From Saccharibacillus alkalitolerans (lineage in GTDB: Bacteria > Bacillota > Bacilli > Paenibacillales > Paenibacillaceae): a stretch of 64,000 nucleotides of DNA. Position 1 is the stretch's first letter; every line of letters starts with the position of its first letter. The DNA lies in NCBI RefSeq assembly GCF_011090185.1, contig NZ_JAAFGS010000006.1, positions 124,001 through 188,000 on the forward strand, read 5' to 3'. Shown piece by piece: positions 1 to 9,491 of the stretch. The notes below the pieces were generated by a model. The model had not been told where the DNA came from, ran no database searches, and saw nothing but the letters and a program-made list of their open reading frames with translations. The translations under genes were made by a program, and so were the position numbers.

Positions 1-27
1 TCCCGAAGGCGGGAATCCTCTTTTTTT
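1..27 (+). terminator. Intrinsic terminator, 3' part only
   Basis: A short stem (TCCCG at 1-5, CGGGA at 10-14) is followed by a run of seven T at 21-27. The 5' arm probably extends beyond the window edge. It would end a gene lying to the left. Confidence 0.5.
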
Positions 28-157
28 GATTCCGTCAGCAAACGGGTATAAAATATCCAATGAAACGTTTCTTAGCCTTTTTTTGGCGAAATTGTGAACG
101 AAGAGACGTCTGTCCTGTACAGGGCAAACCAATCGGGCGACAAAAAGGAGGAAGATT

Positions 158-928
158 ATGAGTTTCGAGCCTCAAAACGAACTGGAGCGAATTCTGTCTA
201 TCGCCGTGGAAGATCCGTCGCGAAGAATGGAATTTTACGAAGAGCTTCAGCGCTCGGAGCTGTATACCCTGCATATGGGCGGGGATGTGCCGGAGGCGAA
301 CGGAGTTTTGCAGGAAAAAACGACCGTGCGGCTGCCCAGCGTGGATATCGGCGGCAAAGCTTACCTGCCCGTCTTCAGTTCGCTGCAGATGCTGCAGCGC
401 TTTATCGATCGGGAAATGCGTTACTTGTCGCTGAACGCGATGGATCTGTTCGGGCTGGTACGCGGTTCGGACGTGTGGTTGAATCCGGGGGGAGAATTCG
501 GGAAGGAGTTTCCCGCTTCCGAGATCGAATCGATTCTGGACGGCAGCATGTTCGACGCGCCGCAGAGCTACACGGTCGATCGGGATACGCAGGTGATGCT
601 CGGCAGGCCGGCCAAAGAACCCGATGAACTGCTCAGCGGGTTGACGGAAGTCTTTCAGGCGATGCCGGGGGTGAAATTGGCGTACAACGCGCATTATTAC
701 AATCCGGCGACCGGCGATCCTCCGCATACGCTGATCGCGGTGGAAGCCGACGGAGATTGGAACGAAATTATCCGCGAAGCCGGACGGCGGGCGTCCTCGG
801 CTCCCGTGCCCGACCCGCCGGTCGATTTTCTCCGGCTGGACGGGACGAGCGGGCTCGAGACCTACTTCGAATCGGACTGCGAGCCTTTTTACCGCAAGCG
901 CAAACGTCGGGGCTTGTCCGCCCGCTGA
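158..928 (+). CDS. SseB family protein
   Basis: 256-residue soluble protein. The first half (about residues 1-125) resembles the SseB N-terminal domain, with the pattern of a Leu-rich helix, 'LPVFSSLQMLQRF' and a central 'LNPGGEFGKEF'. The second half (about 140-250) resembles the SseB C-terminal domain, with 'LTEVFQAMPGVKLAYNAHYY'. SseB was named from enhanced serine sensitivity in E. coli; the molecular role is unknown. The ATG start at 158 follows AAAAAGGAGGAAGATT. It converges on the pgpA-like gene with only 11 bases between the stops, and no separate terminator is visible. The family call is from remembered sequence character. Confidence 0.7.
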   Translation: MSFEPQNELERILSIAVEDPSRRMEFYEELQRSELYTLHMGGDVPEANGVLQEKTTVRLPSVDIGGKAYLPVFSSLQMLQRFIDREMRYLSLNAMDLFGLVRGSDVWLNPGGEFGKEFPASEIESILDGSMFDAPQSYTVDRDTQVMLGRPAKEPDELLSGLTEVFQAMPGVKLAYNAHYYNPATGDPPHTLIAVEADGDWNEIIREAGRRASSAPVPDPPVDFLRLDGTSGLETYFESDCEPFYRKRKRRGLSAR

Positions 929-939
929 CGGGAAGGCCG

Positions 940-1536
940 TCAATCGTCGCCCGGCTCTTTCGGCATTTCGATCTCGACTTCGCGTTCGCTCTGCTTGTTG
1001 TGCGCGATTCGGCTGCTGGCCGCGGAAGCGATCGCTCCGACGATGTCATCGAGATACGTATGGACCGGGCCGAGATTTTTGTCGTTCAGCCGTTCGAGAA
1101 CGCCCGGCTTCAGCTTGTCGATATAGCCGAAGTTGGTCAAGCCGATGCTGCCGTAAACGTTGACGATCGACAAAGCGAGAATCTCGTCCACGCCGTAAAG
1201 CCCTTCGTCGTTTTTGATCATTTCCTGCAGCGGCGACAGCAGCTTGCCTTCTTCCGCGAGCACGTCGAGCTGGATGCCGGTCAGGACGGCGTTTTGCACT
1301 TCTCGCTTTTCGAGCACCTTCTCCACGTTGTGGATGCACTCTTCCATGGTCAGGTTGGGATAATACTTTTTTTGCAAAAAGAGGACCAGTTCGGCGATTT
1401 CTTCGATTTTGACGCCGCGTTTTTGCAGCCAGCTTCTTGTCGCTTCCGCTACTTTTCGGCTGTTGAGCGAATAAGCCTGGCGTTCCGGAATACCCATTTG
1501 TTCTTCTTGCGGAGTCGGTTTGTCTGGAGTTTCCAT
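940..1536 (-). CDS. pgpA: Phosphatidylglycerophosphatase A (YutG/PgpA family)
   Basis: 198 residues. Family hallmarks are 'GLYGVDEILALSIVNVYGSIGLTNFGYIDKLKPGVLERLN' (seen here in pieces around residues 118-157) and a C-terminal 'YLDDIVGAIASAASSRIAH'. This matches Bacillus YutG-type PgpA proteins, which dephosphorylate phosphatidylglycerophosphate in phosphatidylglycerol synthesis. Unlike the E. coli enzyme there are no clear transmembrane segments. The open frame runs further upstream to 1785, but the ATG at 1536 has the only good ribosome site (GAGGTGA, 5 bases away) and gives the usual length. The charged C-terminal tail 'EREVEIEMPKEPGDD' is typical of the Bacillales form. Confidence 0.8.
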   Translation of the reverse strand: METPDKPTPQEEQMGIPERQAYSLNSRKVAEATRSWLQKRGVKIEEIAELVLFLQKKYYPNLTMEECIHNVEKVLEKREVQNAVLTGIQLDVLAEEGKLLSPLQEMIKNDEGLYGVDEILALSIVNVYGSIGLTNFGYIDKLKPGVLERLNDKNLGPVHTYLDDIVGAIASAASSRIAHNKQSEREVEIEMPKEPGDD

Positions 1537-1741
1537 CGTATTCACCTCGGATTCGCAGTAATGAGTCGCTTTCGGACGAAACCGCGTCTGTGCACGGATC
1601 GTTCCATACCTAACATCTGTACATATTCGGCATGCCTGAATCAAAATTCCGCCGAAATGCGGAAGAGATGTGCGTCCGGCGAATGATTTTGTTAAAATGG
1701 GGGAACGAAGCGTCGAAGGACGGATACGGGAGGACAACGAA

Positions 1742-2500
1742 GTGAGCCGAAACGACAGAAAGCCGGACGAGATTCGTCCGGTCAAATTAGAGATTCATAC
1801 GAACAAATACGCGGAAGGCTCGGTCTGTATCGAGGTGGGCGACACGAAAGTCATCTGCAACGCGACGATCGAGGAAAAGGTGCCGCCGTTCATGAAAGGA
1901 CAGGGACGGGGCTGGGTAACGGCGGAGTATTCGATGCTGCCGCGCGCGACGCATACGCGCAACGTGCGCGAGGCGGCGAAGGGCAAGCTGGGCGGACGGA
2001 CGATGGAAATTCAGCGTCTGATCGCCCGCGCGCTGCGTTCGGTCGTCGATCTGCAGGCGCTCGGCGAGCGGTCGATCATCGTCGACTGCGACGTGATTCA
2101 AGCGGACGGCGGTACGCGCACCACTTCGATTACCGGCGCGTTCGTGGCGATGTGTCTTGCCGTGAACAAGCTGGAGGAGCAGGGCAAGCTGAAACGCTAT
2201 CCGATCACGGACTTCCTGGCTTCGGTCAGCGTAGGCATCGTGGACGGCGAAGCCCTGCTCGATCTGCGTTACGAAGAGGACAGCGCCGCGAAGGTGGACA
2301 TGAACGTGGTGATGACCGGCTCCGGGGAATTCGTCGAGCTGCAGGGCACGGGGGAAGAGCGTCCCTTCAGCCGCGAGGAGCTTAACCGAATGCTGGAACT
2401 GGGAGAGACCGGCGTGCGTCAGATGATTTTCGTTCAGAAGGAAGCGCTCGGCGCAAACGCGCTGAAGATCGGCAATCATGGGATCGGAGGGCTGGCATGA
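1742..2500 (+). CDS. rph: Ribonuclease PH
   Basis: 252 residues, the normal RNase PH length. This is a 3'-5' phosphorolytic exoribonuclease that trims tRNA 3' ends. Visible signatures are '[17 protein letters not shown]', '[19 protein letters not shown]', '[19 protein letters not shown]', '[23 protein letters not shown]' (here with 'SIIVDCD') and '[21 protein letters not shown]'. The start is GTG at 1742: GGGAGG lies 8 bases upstream, and the upstream extension to 1670 has no ribosome site. It overlaps rdgB by four bases (ATGA), so the two are translationally coupled, the usual Bacillales rph-rdgB arrangement. Confidence 0.95.
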   Translation: MSRNDRKPDEIRPVKLEIHTNKYAEGSVCIEVGDTKVICNATIEEKVPPFMKGQGRGWVTAEYSMLPRATHTRNVREAAKGKLGGRTMEIQRLIARALRSVVDLQALGERSIIVDCDVIQADGGTRTTSITGAFVAMCLAVNKLEEQGKLKRYPITDFLASVSVGIVDGEALLDLRYEEDSAAKVDMNVVMTGSGEFVELQGTGEERPFSREELNRMLELGETGVRQMIFVQKEALGANALKIGNHGIGGLA

Positions 2501-3132
2501 GCGAACGGGCGGGCGGAGCAGGCAAAGAAATCGTCGTCGTGGCTACCCGGAACATGGGGAAAGTGCGGGAATTTCAGCATGCGTTTGCCGCGCTGGACAG
2601 GGAAGTGCGCAGCCTGCACGACTATCCGGATGCGCCGGAAGTCGTGGAGGACGGAGCCACCTTTGCGGAAAATGCGTTCAAAAAGGCCAAGGAAATCGGA
2701 GATTTCCTGAACCTTCCGGTATTGGCCGACGATTCCGGTCTGTGCGTCGAACTGCTGGACGATGCGCCGGGGATCTACTCGGCGCGCTACGCCGGCGAAC
2801 ACGGAAACGACGCGGCAAATAACGCGAAGCTGCTGGACGAGCTGATGCGCCGCCGTCAGGGCGACGACACGGAACAGCCGCTGCTCAGCCCCGCGCGCTT
2901 TGTCTGCGCGCTGGTGCTGTACGACCCGGCGACGGGCCGCAGCGTCGAGGCGGAAGGGCAGGTCGAAGGTTGGATTACTTCGGAGACGGCCGGCGCGGGC
3001 GGTTTCGGCTACGATCCGCTCTTCTTCGTGCCGCAGTACGAGCGCACGATGGCGGAGCTGAACATCGAAGAGAAGCAGCGGATCAGCCACCGCGGAGCGG
3101 CGCTGCGGCGTTTGATGGAGAAATTGAGTTGA
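2497..3132 (+). CDS. rdgB: XTP/dITP diphosphatase (RdgB/HAM1 family)
   Basis: 211 residues. It hydrolyses non-canonical purine triphosphates (dITP, XTP) to monophosphates, cleansing the nucleotide pool. Family motifs seen: N-terminal '[14 protein letters not shown]' (substrate-binding SxNxxK equivalent), '[49 protein letters not shown]' (in parts, residues about 48-95) and the C-terminal '[13 protein letters not shown]' plus '[16 protein letters not shown]'. Its start codon overlaps the rph stop. An intrinsic terminator follows directly at 3138. Confidence 0.95.
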   Translation: MSERAGGAGKEIVVVATRNMGKVREFQHAFAALDREVRSLHDYPDAPEVVEDGATFAENAFKKAKEIGDFLNLPVLADDSGLCVELLDDAPGIYSARYAGEHGNDAANNAKLLDELMRRRQGDDTEQPLLSPARFVCALVLYDPATGRSVEAEGQVEGWITSETAGAGGFGYDPLFFVPQYERTMAELNIEEKQRISHRGAALRRLMEKLS

Positions 3133-3137
3133 AAAAG

Positions 3138-3174
3138 CAGGCCGGCGAAGGCTTCCCTTCGCCGGCCTGTTTTT
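3138..3174 (+). terminator. Intrinsic terminator after rdgB
   Basis: A 14-bp perfect stem (3138-3151 with 3156-3169) has a 4-base loop and ends in TTTTT. It closes the rph-rdgB operon. Confidence 0.9.
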
Positions 3175-3208
3175 GGATGAAGAAGAGAACGGCAAGTCCG
3201 GCAAGCGC

Positions 3209-5065
3209 TTACCGAGGTTCGGCCGTAACGACCGACGGACCGTTTTCGAAGCAGTCGAACTTATAATCCCGGATCGGAGACAGAATCTCGCGGTGCAGAC
3301 TGCCTACGGAAACCCTCCCTTCGAACATATGCCCGACGTATACGCTTCTTCGGGCTCGGAGAAGGCACGGAGCGCCTCCGGAACTGCCGACCGTACGGGC
3401 CTCGATCCGATCCTCGGCTTCGAGACTGGAGCCGCGGCAGACCGAAGAAGGATGGCTGAACACGATCGAACCGGTGGAGTAGAGATCGCTCTGCATGACT
3501 CCTTCGCGATGAATCAAAATGTCTCCGTTCGACTTGAGCGTGCTGGTCTGGCAGCGGGACAATTCGATCCGCGAATCGCCCTGCTGCATATCGGTCACGA
3601 ACGAATGCTCGCGCTCCAGGTTGGCCTGCAGGGACAGCAGCAGCTCTTCGTCGAGCGATTCGATCATCTGCGCCGGCGAAAGCATCAAGTTCAGCGCATC
3701 GGCAAAAGCATTCGAACAAGATCCGGTGCTGCGCTGCACGGTAATCAGCACCTGAAGCAGCTCGCGAATTTTCGGCTGGATGTCCTTGAACTTGCTCTTG
3801 AGCAGCAGCAGCACGACCTGGCCGAAACGGGCGGATTGTCCGCGCCGGCCCACTTCGAGAAACAGCATCCGGGAAGCTTGAAGCAGCATGGCGATGTCGC
3901 CTGTCAGCTGCTTGGACAGGTGATACAGCCGATTGAAAGAAAGGCCGAAACTTCCCGAATACAGGCGGCTGCCGATCGTGCTCCCCTGCACGATAATGCT
4001 GCCCGCGGCCGTGATCGTCGAATGGTAGACGCCGCCCGAGACGTAGACGTTGCCCAGCGACTCGACGATCATGTTGTCGGTGACGCTGCCGTGGATCGTG
4101 ACGTCGCCCGAGAAGACGATGTGCCCGGTCTTCAAGTCGACGTTGCCCGCCACGACATAGGCGTCGGAGACGTCGAGATAGCGGACGGCTCCGTCCGTAA
4201 TGCACGGACGTCCCGATTTAAGGGCGATAAACGTACCGTCTTCGCGGGCTTCGACATGCTGACGCGCACGCAGATCGATTTCGCGCACGGGCGGAGGAAG
4301 AATAGGCTCTCCGTATACGTCGTATCCCGGCGTTCCCGGCTGCGAAGGGAAGAGGCGGGCCAGCAGGTCTCCCGGCTGCACGGAAGGGATGCGCAGATGG
4401 TTCCGGTAATCGAGCGCGCCGCCGACTTCTTCGAACGCGTTTTCGATTTTTTCGCCGAAAAGAAGTTCGACCCGGGCGTCCGTGCCGGGATGCGGCTCGA
4501 GTCCGAAAGCAAAGCGGTACGGGCGGCCGTCCGCTTCTTGAAGCGCTTGCACGATACCGGGCACATCGAGATTTTTGCGGATGCCCAGCGAGCCGATCTC
4601 GGCCATCAGTTCGGCAATTTCGAGCCGGCGGAGCGGGGGGCGTTCGCGGTCGGGTACCGCCTTCGGCGAGAGAAACGCGGAAGCGGGGCAGTCTTCGAGC
4701 TTCCAGGCGTACTGCACCTCGCCGAAAATGCGTACGGCGGCCTGCATCCGGTCCGGCGAAACTTCGATTTCGTACAAGGGTTCGGCGGCTTGTTCCCATT
4801 CGACCCGATCCGTTGAACGGACCGGGGAAGCGGACAGCATCTCGCTCCCGTTAAGCCAAAAACGGAGCGGCGGAAGCGGGATCAGAACGGCGCATGCGCC
4901 GTCTCCGAGCGGGTCGGCCACATGCAGGCGTCCGTTTTTGATCGCGATGCTTCCGTCGGCCGAACGGGCATCGGCATCGAAAGTTCCGAAGCCGCCGCCG
5001 GATGCGGGAAGGCCCGAAGTTTCGGCATTTCTTGCTTTTTCCGGCGCAAAACAAAATTCCGGCAT
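3209..5065 (-). CDS. FapA family protein (DUF342)
   Basis: 618 residues. The central part carries the DUF342 signature 'QPGDLLARLFPSQPGTPGYDVYGEPI' followed by a right-handed beta-helix-like stretch 'GNVDLKTGHIVFSGDVTIHGSVTDNM' and 'VYVSGGVYHSTITAAGSIIVQGSTIGS' (about residues 320-395). A helical coiled region and a short C-terminal beta-helix with 'DLYSTGSIVFSHPSS' follow. The family includes FapA of Vibrio (polar flagellum assembly) and many uncharacterised Firmicute proteins with no proven role. No signal peptide or membrane segment is visible. The ATG at 5065 follows AGGAGG at good spacing. No flagellar gene is adjacent, so flagellar involvement is only a possibility. Confidence 0.8.
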   Translation of the reverse strand: MPEFCFAPEKARNAETSGLPASGGGFGTFDADARSADGSIAIKNGRLHVADPLGDGACAVLIPLPPLRFWLNGSEMLSASPVRSTDRVEWEQAAEPLYEIEVSPDRMQAAVRIFGEVQYAWKLEDCPASAFLSPKAVPDRERPPLRRLEIAELMAEIGSLGIRKNLDVPGIVQALQEADGRPYRFAFGLEPHPGTDARVELLFGEKIENAFEEVGGALDYRNHLRIPSVQPGDLLARLFPSQPGTPGYDVYGEPILPPPVREIDLRARQHVEAREDGTFIALKSGRPCITDGAVRYLDVSDAYVVAGNVDLKTGHIVFSGDVTIHGSVTDNMIVESLGNVYVSGGVYHSTITAAGSIIVQGSTIGSRLYSGSFGLSFNRLYHLSKQLTGDIAMLLQASRMLFLEVGRRGQSARFGQVVLLLLKSKFKDIQPKIRELLQVLITVQRSTGSCSNAFADALNLMLSPAQMIESLDEELLLSLQANLEREHSFVTDMQQGDSRIELSRCQTSTLKSNGDILIHREGVMQSDLYSTGSIVFSHPSSVCRGSSLEAEDRIEARTVGSSGGAPCLLRARRSVYVGHMFEGRVSVGSLHREILSPIRDYKFDCFENGPSVVTAEPR

Positions 5066-5271
5066 GCGAATAAGCCTCCTCTGGGATGATGGCGGTCTGG
5101 CAGCGTGACGACGGGGCAGAGTTGCCGGGAAGAGTCTGGGTCTGTAGCATGGATTCGATTATGGAACGTGCAGGACAGGACTATGTAAAGAGGGCGAAAG
5201 GTCTTTGTTAAAGAATAGAATAATACCTTTAGACCTATTTTTCAATAACTTTTTCCAAAAAGTCCGCTTTA

Positions 5272-5300
5272 TTGCATCCGGAGGATTTTTCGGGTACATT
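5272..5300 (+). promoter_or_regulatory. Sigma-A type promoter for the 5348 operon
   Basis: TTGCAT at 5272-5277 and TACATT at 5295-5300 are separated by 17 bases, and lie about 48 bases before the ATG at 5348. The rest of the 282-base divergent gap (5066-5347) shows only A+T-rich sequence. Confidence 0.5.
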
Positions 5301-5347
5301 AGGGCGCATCAAGAGATTCCGCAGGGGAACGGGAGGATAAAGGGAAT

Positions 5348-6508
5348 ATGCGAAAAACGTTCAAAATTGCCGCGGCCGGCACGCTGATGCTGGCGCTCGC
5401 CTCGGGAGCCGCGCTGGCGGATGCGGGAGTATGGACGCGCGCGGACAAGGAGACGGGACGGCGGGGCGCGCAGCAGGGGATCGCGGTCGATCTGCCGGGC
5501 AGGGAGGAGAAGCGGCTTGCGGCGGCCTCCGTCGATCCGGCAACGGGCAGAGCTTCGAAGCGGGCAGGCACGGCGGCGGCGGAAGGAACGACGGGCACGT
5601 TTACGGCGAGACTGACCGCGGACGGACTGAACGATACGCTGACGTTCCGTTACGCGCGGTCGGGAGGCCGAACGGTCGTCTTGCCTTCGCCGGATCTCGG
5701 CTATGAACTGCATCCTCTTCCGGACGGAGACGCGCTGGTGGAATATGCGGCGTCCATTTACAGGCTCGACCCGGAAAAGCGCGCGCTGTCCGTCTTTTTG
5801 AAAGCGCAAACGGGGAACTATCGAAAAACGGATCGGGGACCGGTATCCGGCGGATCGCCGAAAATGATCGTCTGGGGGCAGCGCGCTTCGCTCAGCCCGG
5901 ACGGCGCGAAGCTGCTCTATTGGACGACTCGCGGCATGACGGCATCAGGCAGCGAGGACGGGGAGAACTGGGTCAAAGACCTGCGTACCGGCACGGAGAA
6001 AAAAGTGTACGGGGCCGGTTACACGGTGCTGGGCTGGGACGCGAAAAACCGCTTTTACCTCGATCTCGGCGACGGAGGAATCGTTCAGGTCGACAGCGGA
6101 AGCGGCGCGTCGGCCAAGCTGGTCTCGGGATACTCCGTCGCGGCGGTATCCGAAAGCCATCTGCTGTACCAGACGTCGGCCGGCTCGTTGAACGTGCGCG
6201 ACCTGTCGACAGGGAAGAGCAGAACGTTTCGGGGCGGCGGGTTGAACATTCTTCGCTCCGCGTCGGCTTCCCGCGCGGGCGAATGGTTCGCCGTCGTCAA
6301 CGCCCCCGATCGTTCGAGCGGGGTCTCGACGCTGATGCTGATCCACGCGAAGACGCTGAAGAGCCGAACGATCAAAGAGCCGGCCGGCAGTTCGATTATC
6401 GGGGCGGCTTGGCAGGACGGCGAGACGCTCCTCGTTCAGTCGCGGAATCGGACGACGGCGGCCGAATCGACGTATGCCGTCGATATGAAGGAGGAGATGG
6501 GCGAATGA
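5348..6508 (+). CDS. Secreted beta-propeller-like protein, function unknown
   Basis: 386 residues. A clear signal peptide (MRKTFKIAAAGTLMLALASG, cleavage near ALA-DA at residue 25) directs export. The mature part has repeated beta-strand blocks of the type 'ASLSPDGAKLLYWTTRGM', 'YTVLGWDAKNRFYLDLGDG', 'SHLLYQTSAGSLNVRDLSTGKSRTF' and 'EWFAVVNAPDRSSGVSTLMLIHAKT', spaced like TolB/WD40-type propeller blades; I recognise no specific family. The Arg/Gly/Ala-rich segment after the signal peptide looks unstructured. It overlaps the next gene by four bases (ATGA), so the two are probably cotranslated. It may act with the downstream M23 protein at the cell wall (inference). Confidence 0.7.
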   Translation: MRKTFKIAAAGTLMLALASGAALADAGVWTRADKETGRRGAQQGIAVDLPGREEKRLAAASVDPATGRASKRAGTAAAEGTTGTFTARLTADGLNDTLTFRYARSGGRTVVLPSPDLGYELHPLPDGDALVEYAASIYRLDPEKRALSVFLKAQTGNYRKTDRGPVSGGSPKMIVWGQRASLSPDGAKLLYWTTRGMTASGSEDGENWVKDLRTGTEKKVYGAGYTVLGWDAKNRFYLDLGDGGIVQVDSGSGASAKLVSGYSVAAVSESHLLYQTSAGSLNVRDLSTGKSRTFRGGGLNILRSASASRAGEWFAVVNAPDRSSGVSTLMLIHAKTLKSRTIKEPAGSSIIGAAWQDGETLLVQSRNRTTAAESTYAVDMKEEMGE

Positions 6509-7599
6509 ACCGAGCGCGCAGGGACGAAGCCTATTGCGAAAAAAGACGGCGCTTCGCCGGCGGGATTCTGCGGAAGATCGGGACGACCGCGTGCGTGCTG
6601 TTGGCGCTCGGAGCGGGGTCTACGGCATCCTCGGCCGATTACGGGGCAAGATTTCTTCAGCAGTACGGCGTCAAAGCTTCGATCGCTCCGGCCATGACTC
6701 CGGCGCGCAGCGACGCCGAAGGCTTGTTCGAGCGGTATTCGCCGGTCGAAAGCAAAACGAACCAGCCGCGCAATGTGGTCAGCGGCACCAACCCGCACAA
6801 CGGAGCGGATCTGGCGATGGCTTCCGGGGAGCGAGTATACGCCATTTTGCCGGGCAAAGTTACGGAAGTCAAGTCCGATACGTCTTCCCAACTCGGCAGC
6901 GTCATCGTCGACCACGATACCGACGGGGACGGTGCGCCGAACGGCGTCTACGTGCAGTACGTGCATATCGATCCGGCCGGCTCCGGCGGCTTCGGCATTC
7001 GCGTAGGCGATTACGTGACGGAGACGACGGTCATCGGCACGGTCGACCGGGCGAAGCGCTACAATCCGCATCTGCATATCCAGCAAGTCAGCCGCGGCCG
7101 GAGCGGCGCCAAGGACGCGCAAACGATGCCGATGTATTTGTTCTACCGTCACGCTTCCCTGGAGACGTGGAACGCGGGCTCGGACCTTGATTACGTCTCC
7201 GCCGACTGGCAGGACGGCAATATGCTGTACTTGACGGCTTATGCGGGAACCGACAATCCGCGGACCAACCGGTACGACCGGAATCGTCCGGCGGAAATTC
7301 AGCTTCATTACAAGATCGGCTCGAGCGGGCAATGGAAGATGTCCCCCGTGCGCTTCAGTCTGTACGATGCGAACACGCTGCGCTACCGGATCGATCTGCA
7401 GAAAGCGACCGGCGCCCGAAAAGGGCAAAAAGTGTATGCGTATGCCGCCGCCATCCGAGCGGTCGATCCGACGTTCCCGAATTCGGCCTCCTACCGTCAC
7501 GGCTTGTGGCCGCAGTTCTACAAGCAGCCGGACCGGGTGCTGTACGCATCGTCTTCGGCGAAGGCGGACGCGGCTTCGCGGGTCTTCACGATTCGATAA
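6505..7599 (+). CDS. Secreted M23-family (LytM-fold) metallopeptidase-like protein
   Basis: 364 residues. After a basic N-terminus and hydrophobic export segment (about 23-44) comes an M23 domain (about 88-195). The zinc-ligand set is intact: H98 and D102 in 'NPHNGADLAMASGERVYA', H154 in 'VQYVHID', and H189/H191 in 'NPHLHIQ'. M23 peptidases cut glycyl or cross-bridge bonds in peptidoglycan. The C-terminal 160 residues ('LYFYRH...YAYAAAIRAVDPTFPN') form a second beta-rich domain I do not recognise. The start ATG overlaps the stop of the propeller-like gene. Many M23 relatives are inactive adaptors, but here the metal ligands are retained. Confidence 0.8.
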   Translation: MNRARRDEAYCEKRRRFAGGILRKIGTTACVLLALGAGSTASSADYGARFLQQYGVKASIAPAMTPARSDAEGLFERYSPVESKTNQPRNVVSGTNPHNGADLAMASGERVYAILPGKVTEVKSDTSSQLGSVIVDHDTDGDGAPNGVYVQYVHIDPAGSGGFGIRVGDYVTETTVIGTVDRAKRYNPHLHIQQVSRGRSGAKDAQTMPMYLFYRHASLETWNAGSDLDYVSADWQDGNMLYLTAYAGTDNPRTNRYDRNRPAEIQLHYKIGSSGQWKMSPVRFSLYDANTLRYRIDLQKATGARKGQKVYAYAAAIRAVDPTFPNSASYRHGLWPQFYKQPDRVLYASSSAKADAASRVFTIR

Positions 7600-7603
7600 T
7601 CGA

Positions 7604-7650
7604 AAAAAAGCCTTTCCGCTCCCGAGAAAACGCGGGCGGAAAGGCTTTTT
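7604..7650 (+). terminator. Intrinsic terminator after the M23 gene
   Basis: A long stem pairs AAAAAGCCTTTCCGC with GCGGAAAGGCTTTTT, with extra pairs (CCCG/CGGG) around an A-rich loop. It has A- and T-runs on both sides, so it could work in both directions and also stop the convergent chemoreceptor gene. Confidence 0.9.
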
Positions 7651-7749
7651 GGCGTTGGAAGAACTTTTGCGGGAAGGATCGAAACGGCAGGGACGCGGCG
7701 CGCTGACGCCGTCGCCGGTCCGTCCGGCTCCGCATGATTCGCTCAGCGT

Positions 7750-9318
7750 TCAGCCGGCGATCGGTTCCTCGCTTTGCGTCGGCGTCTCTTCGTTCGAAGC
7801 GCGGCGCTTCTTCTTGCGTTTCTGGGTTTCCGGGAGCGCCTCGGCCTGCTCTTCCTCGGTTCTCGCGGCGGTCAGTTCCTGCAGGCTGCCGATCAACTTC
7901 TCCAGTTGGGCGAAGCTGCCGGACATCTGGCCGGTGATATACTTCTGTTCGCCCATGCCGGCCAGAATTTCTTCCATGGCGGCATTCGTTTCCTGCGTAA
8001 CGGCCGAGATGACGGCTGCCCGGCCGGAGACTTCCGACGATGACACTTTCATTTTCTCGGAGCGGCTTTCCACTTCGCCGGCCTGATCGAGCAGCTTATG
8101 CGTATTGTCGTTGATTTCGGTCAGCGCTTCTTCGGACCGCTGCGCGGCGCCCAGGCTGTTCTCCGCGGCTTCGCGCCCGCGAAGCACCTGGCTCATGAGC
8201 CGTTCGGTACCGGTCTGCAGTTCGCCGAGAATGCCACCGATCTGTTCGGCCGATTCGCGGGAATGTTCGGCAAGCTTGCGGACTTCGTCGGAGACGACGG
8301 CAAATCCGCGTCCGGCTTCCCCGGCGCGCGCGGCTTCGATCGCGGCATTCAGGGCCAGCAGGTTGGTCTGGCTGGCGATCTCGGAAATCGTGGAAAGGAT
8401 CTGGGCGATCTGGCGATTCTGCTCGCGGAACATCTCCATGTCGTGCGCGGTGTCGTTCATGACCGAATACACCTGATCGATATGCCTGCGCAGTTCGGCC
8501 ATGCGTCCGGCGCCTTCCTGGGTCACGTTGGCCGTATGTTCGGACAGATCGCGCATGATCGAAGAATTTTGCACGACGCCTTCGATCTCCTCGTCGGTGG
8601 CAGACATTTTATCCGAAATGTCGGATACGCTGTCGGCCTGACTTTCCGCACCCTGCGCCACCTGAGTGAAAGCGTTTGTGATTTCGCCGGTAATCAGTTC
8701 GTTCAACGTGACGTTTTCTTTCGACTTGCGGGCGAATTTGCTCAGCTCGTCAACCGAAGCTTTGATCTGCGAAAAGACAAGGTCAAGCTGTTCGGCGTCG
8801 GCCCGGCTCCTCTCGCGCTGCTTCGCGAAGTCGGAGAACAGCTTCTCGTTCAGGATGCCGACCGCCACGGCGATGCCGGCGACGACGGCGAACAGGACTA
8901 CCGTGAAGATCAGCGTGACGACGCGTCCTTCCGGCACGAAGACTTCGGCACCGCGCAGCCAGGAGATCAGCAGCGCGGCGGCCGTCAGAACCGAATACAG
9001 CAGCACGTAGCGGTAGCGCGGATAGAGCAGAAGCAGGACCGCCGGTACAAGCGCCGCGAGTACGTTTATGGTGTCCGTAAGGACGGCGGCATAAGCGGCA
9101 AAGAAAAACAATGCCGCCGCATAAGGCAAAATGTGCAGCGCTTTTTTGCGAAACGTGAGCCAGGTGAAGACGGCCGCGAATACGCCCGTCGCCCCCGCGG
9201 CGATCTGCGACGGCAGCGAGAGATTCAAGCTTGCCGCTCCCAACAGCAGAAATACGGCCCACAGGATCCACATCACGAGTTTGTTTCGTTGATACATGAT
9301 TCGGTCAAGATTGCTCAA
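7750..9318 (-). CDS. Methyl-accepting chemotaxis protein (multi-TM input)
   Basis: 522 residues from the TTG at 9318. The N-terminal 190 residues hold about six hydrophobic segments ('[20 protein letters not shown]', '[23 protein letters not shown]', '[17 protein letters not shown]', '[22 protein letters not shown]') with no large extracellular domain. There is no obvious HAMP, then a full signalling domain with the hairpin tip '[37 protein letters not shown]'. Such receptors control CheA and flagellar rotation, and the input probably senses the membrane or an intramembrane ligand (inference). TTG 9318 is chosen because GGGGGAAG lies about 7 bases before it. ATG 9297 is the alternative; the upstream frame to 9495 overlaps the next gene and lacks a ribosome site. 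Confidence 0.85.
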   Translation of the reverse strand: MSNLDRIMYQRNKLVMWILWAVFLLLGAASLNLSLPSQIAAGATGVFAAVFTWLTFRKKALHILPYAAALFFFAAYAAVLTDTINVLAALVPAVLLLLYPRYRYVLLYSVLTAAALLISWLRGAEVFVPEGRVVTLIFTVVLFAVVAGIAVAVGILNEKLFSDFAKQRERSRADAEQLDLVFSQIKASVDELSKFARKSKENVTLNELITGEITNAFTQVAQGAESQADSVSDISDKMSATDEEIEGVVQNSSIMRDLSEHTANVTQEGAGRMAELRRHIDQVYSVMNDTAHDMEMFREQNRQIAQILSTISEIASQTNLLALNAAIEAARAGEAGRGFAVVSDEVRKLAEHSRESAEQIGGILGELQTGTERLMSQVLRGREAAENSLGAAQRSEEALTEINDNTHKLLDQAGEVESRSEKMKVSSSEVSGRAAVISAVTQETNAAMEEILAGMGEQKYITGQMSGSFAQLEKLIGSLQELTAARTEEEQAEALPETQKRKKKRRASNEETPTQSEEPIAG

Positions 9319-9374
9319 GAGCTCACTTCCCCCATCTATATATTCAGTTGCACGGTGCGCAAGACCTATTTCCA

Positions 9375-9382
9375 TTATCGGC
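9375..9382 (-). promoter_or_regulatory. Possible sigma-D -10 element for the chemoreceptor
   Basis: Read on the minus strand the sequence is GCCGATAA, 7 of 8 bases of the motility sigma-D -10 consensus GCCGATAT, about 57 bases before the TTG start. The -35 (TAAA) is not evident at the usual 15-base spacing, so this is weak. Confidence 0.3.
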
Positions 9383-9491
9383 AAAAAGACCCTAACCGTG
9401 TAGGGGCTTAAAGCAAAAAAGCATGCACTTTTTCGGAAAGCTGATCGAAAACAATATCGATTTGAAATTTTTATGTCCATTTCGAAGGTTG

